From Crotophaga sulcirostris (Eukaryota; Chordata; Aves; Cuculiformes; Crotophagidae): a stretch of DNA of 64,000 nucleotides. A program made the translations under genes and the position numbers. Below are positions 63,172 to 64,000 of this stretch, piece after piece (the first letter of the stretch is position 1; every line of letters begins with the position of its first letter). The stretch spans positions 230,968-294,967 of the forward strand of contig VYZB01000195.1 in NCBI GenBank assembly GCA_013397455.1. The letters run 5' to 3'. Below the pieces are notes generated by a model that made no database searches, had not been told where the DNA came from, and was given only the letters and a program-made list of their open reading frames with translations.

Positions 63172-64000
63172 TGCCGATGTATGCTCAAATGTTAAGGAAT
63201 TTAAAAACTGATTTTTTTCATTTGATTGCAGACCTGACATGTATGGGGGAAGGAAGGAAGGAATAGAGGGCATGTGTAGCTTCCAGTTAAGTTCAGATGG
63301 CCAAAAATACTTCTGAATCTCAATACCTGTGTCATCCAAAACAAGACAGAGGGTCTTGCCTAGAATTGTCACCTGTTCCTGTCATTTAGGGATTTCCACT
63401 TTCCTTCCTGTGTGTTTGTTCCCAGCCTATTTTCCTGCTTTTACTGTGTCCCCTGCTCCTTCATTCAGACTTGTAAGTGGTTCTGTCCGTGTTTTTCCCT
63501 GTTTTCCTCTGCACCTCTTTTATTTTTTTTTCTTCTTCCCTTCCCTAATCGGTGACAATAGAAGTCAGGGGAAGCAGTGTGGAGATATGTTAAAAATCTA
63601 AAAAAACCCTCCAGCTGATTGGTATGGGAAAGGTGGACACAGGCTGATCTTTCACTGTCTTGTTCAGCGCAGTAAGTGGCATCATAACTAACTGGCAGAT
63701 AGCAGGTTCTAGGAGATGCATCTTTGAGAGTGAGTAGTTCATCTGTGGAACTCCCTATCACAGGACATTTTGTATGAATACAAAGACACCAACTTTGGTT
63801 CCAGAAGTTCTTGAGTCATAAACAGAAGGAGGTGGTGAGGCTATGCTAGGAAAGCATCACTAGATGCTTTTATTATACCCTTCTTATGATGTCCAGTATT
63901 GCTTGCTGCCAGAGGCAGAATATTAGGGTAGGTGGACCTTGAATTAACAAGTATAATATGTCATATGCTTTTTATTAATAATATAAGGCAGGAGGCAATT

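Larger units (their letters stand above)
48347..64000. other. Upstream flank of BMP7, no gene recognised
   Basis: About 15.6 kb upstream of exon 1 with only short open frames and no exon-like segment with similarity and splice signals. It holds a MIR-like piece, palindromic repeat copies, microsatellites, two inverted repeats and motif-dense stretches listed separately. From remembered vertebrate synteny SPO11 would be the next gene in this direction, but nothing of it is seen. Confidence 0.7.

Noticed and set aside
1..64000. CRISPR arrays, tRNA or rRNA genes, intact transposons, endogenous retroviral genes
   Set aside because: None seen on reading both strands; no regularly spaced repeats, RNA-gene motifs or viral-type open frames stood out.

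Overview
This is vertebrate nuclear DNA, most likely from a bird. It has long introns with consensus splice sites, one widely dispersed gene, and a short 3'-truncated LINE whose end looks like an avian CR1 (6945-7016). I see no bacterial-type operon, CRISPR array, tRNA, rRNA or intact mobile element.

The one gene I can support is BMP7 (bone morphogenetic protein 7), on the minus strand, filling about 5.2-48 kb. I placed seven coding exons from protein similarity plus GT/AG boundaries whose phases join cleanly: exon 1 (47586-47971, cut at its 5' end by an assembly gap), exon 2 (23575-23767), exon 3 (12751-12899), exon 4 (9001-9198), exon 5 (7454-7530), exon 6 (6654-6764) and exon 7 (5209-5358, to the stop). 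Together they encode 420 residues: the end of a signal peptide, the whole prodomain, a furin-type RSIR cleavage site in exon 4, and a 139-residue mature ligand with all seven cysteines of the TGF-beta fold. The start codon, 5'UTR and core promoter fall in the gap at 47972-48332. A second gap (7960-8234) lies in intron 4 and costs no coding sequence.

Layout: 1-5208 holds the 3' UTR and downstream flank (candidate proximal poly(A) signals near 4.80-4.84 kb); 5.2-13 kb holds exons 7 to 3; 12.9-23.6 kb is intron 2; 23.8-47.6 kb is the 24-kb intron 1; about 47.0-48.5 kb is a GC/CpG-rich 5' region; 48.3-64 kb is upstream flank with no recognisable exon.

The non-coding DNA holds old repeat fragments: several MIR/CORE-SINE-like pieces, one ancient CR1-like 3' end, and at least five decayed copies of a palindromic MITE-like repeat. 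Several AT-rich stretches with clustered homeodomain, octamer, forkhead, Runx or TCF-like motifs are plausible conserved BMP7 enhancers, but conservation could not be tested here. I found no convincing previously undescribed system; the leads are the candidate enhancers, the inverted repeats, an extra prodomain cysteine and an abutting NotI/PacI pair in the CpG-rich region.
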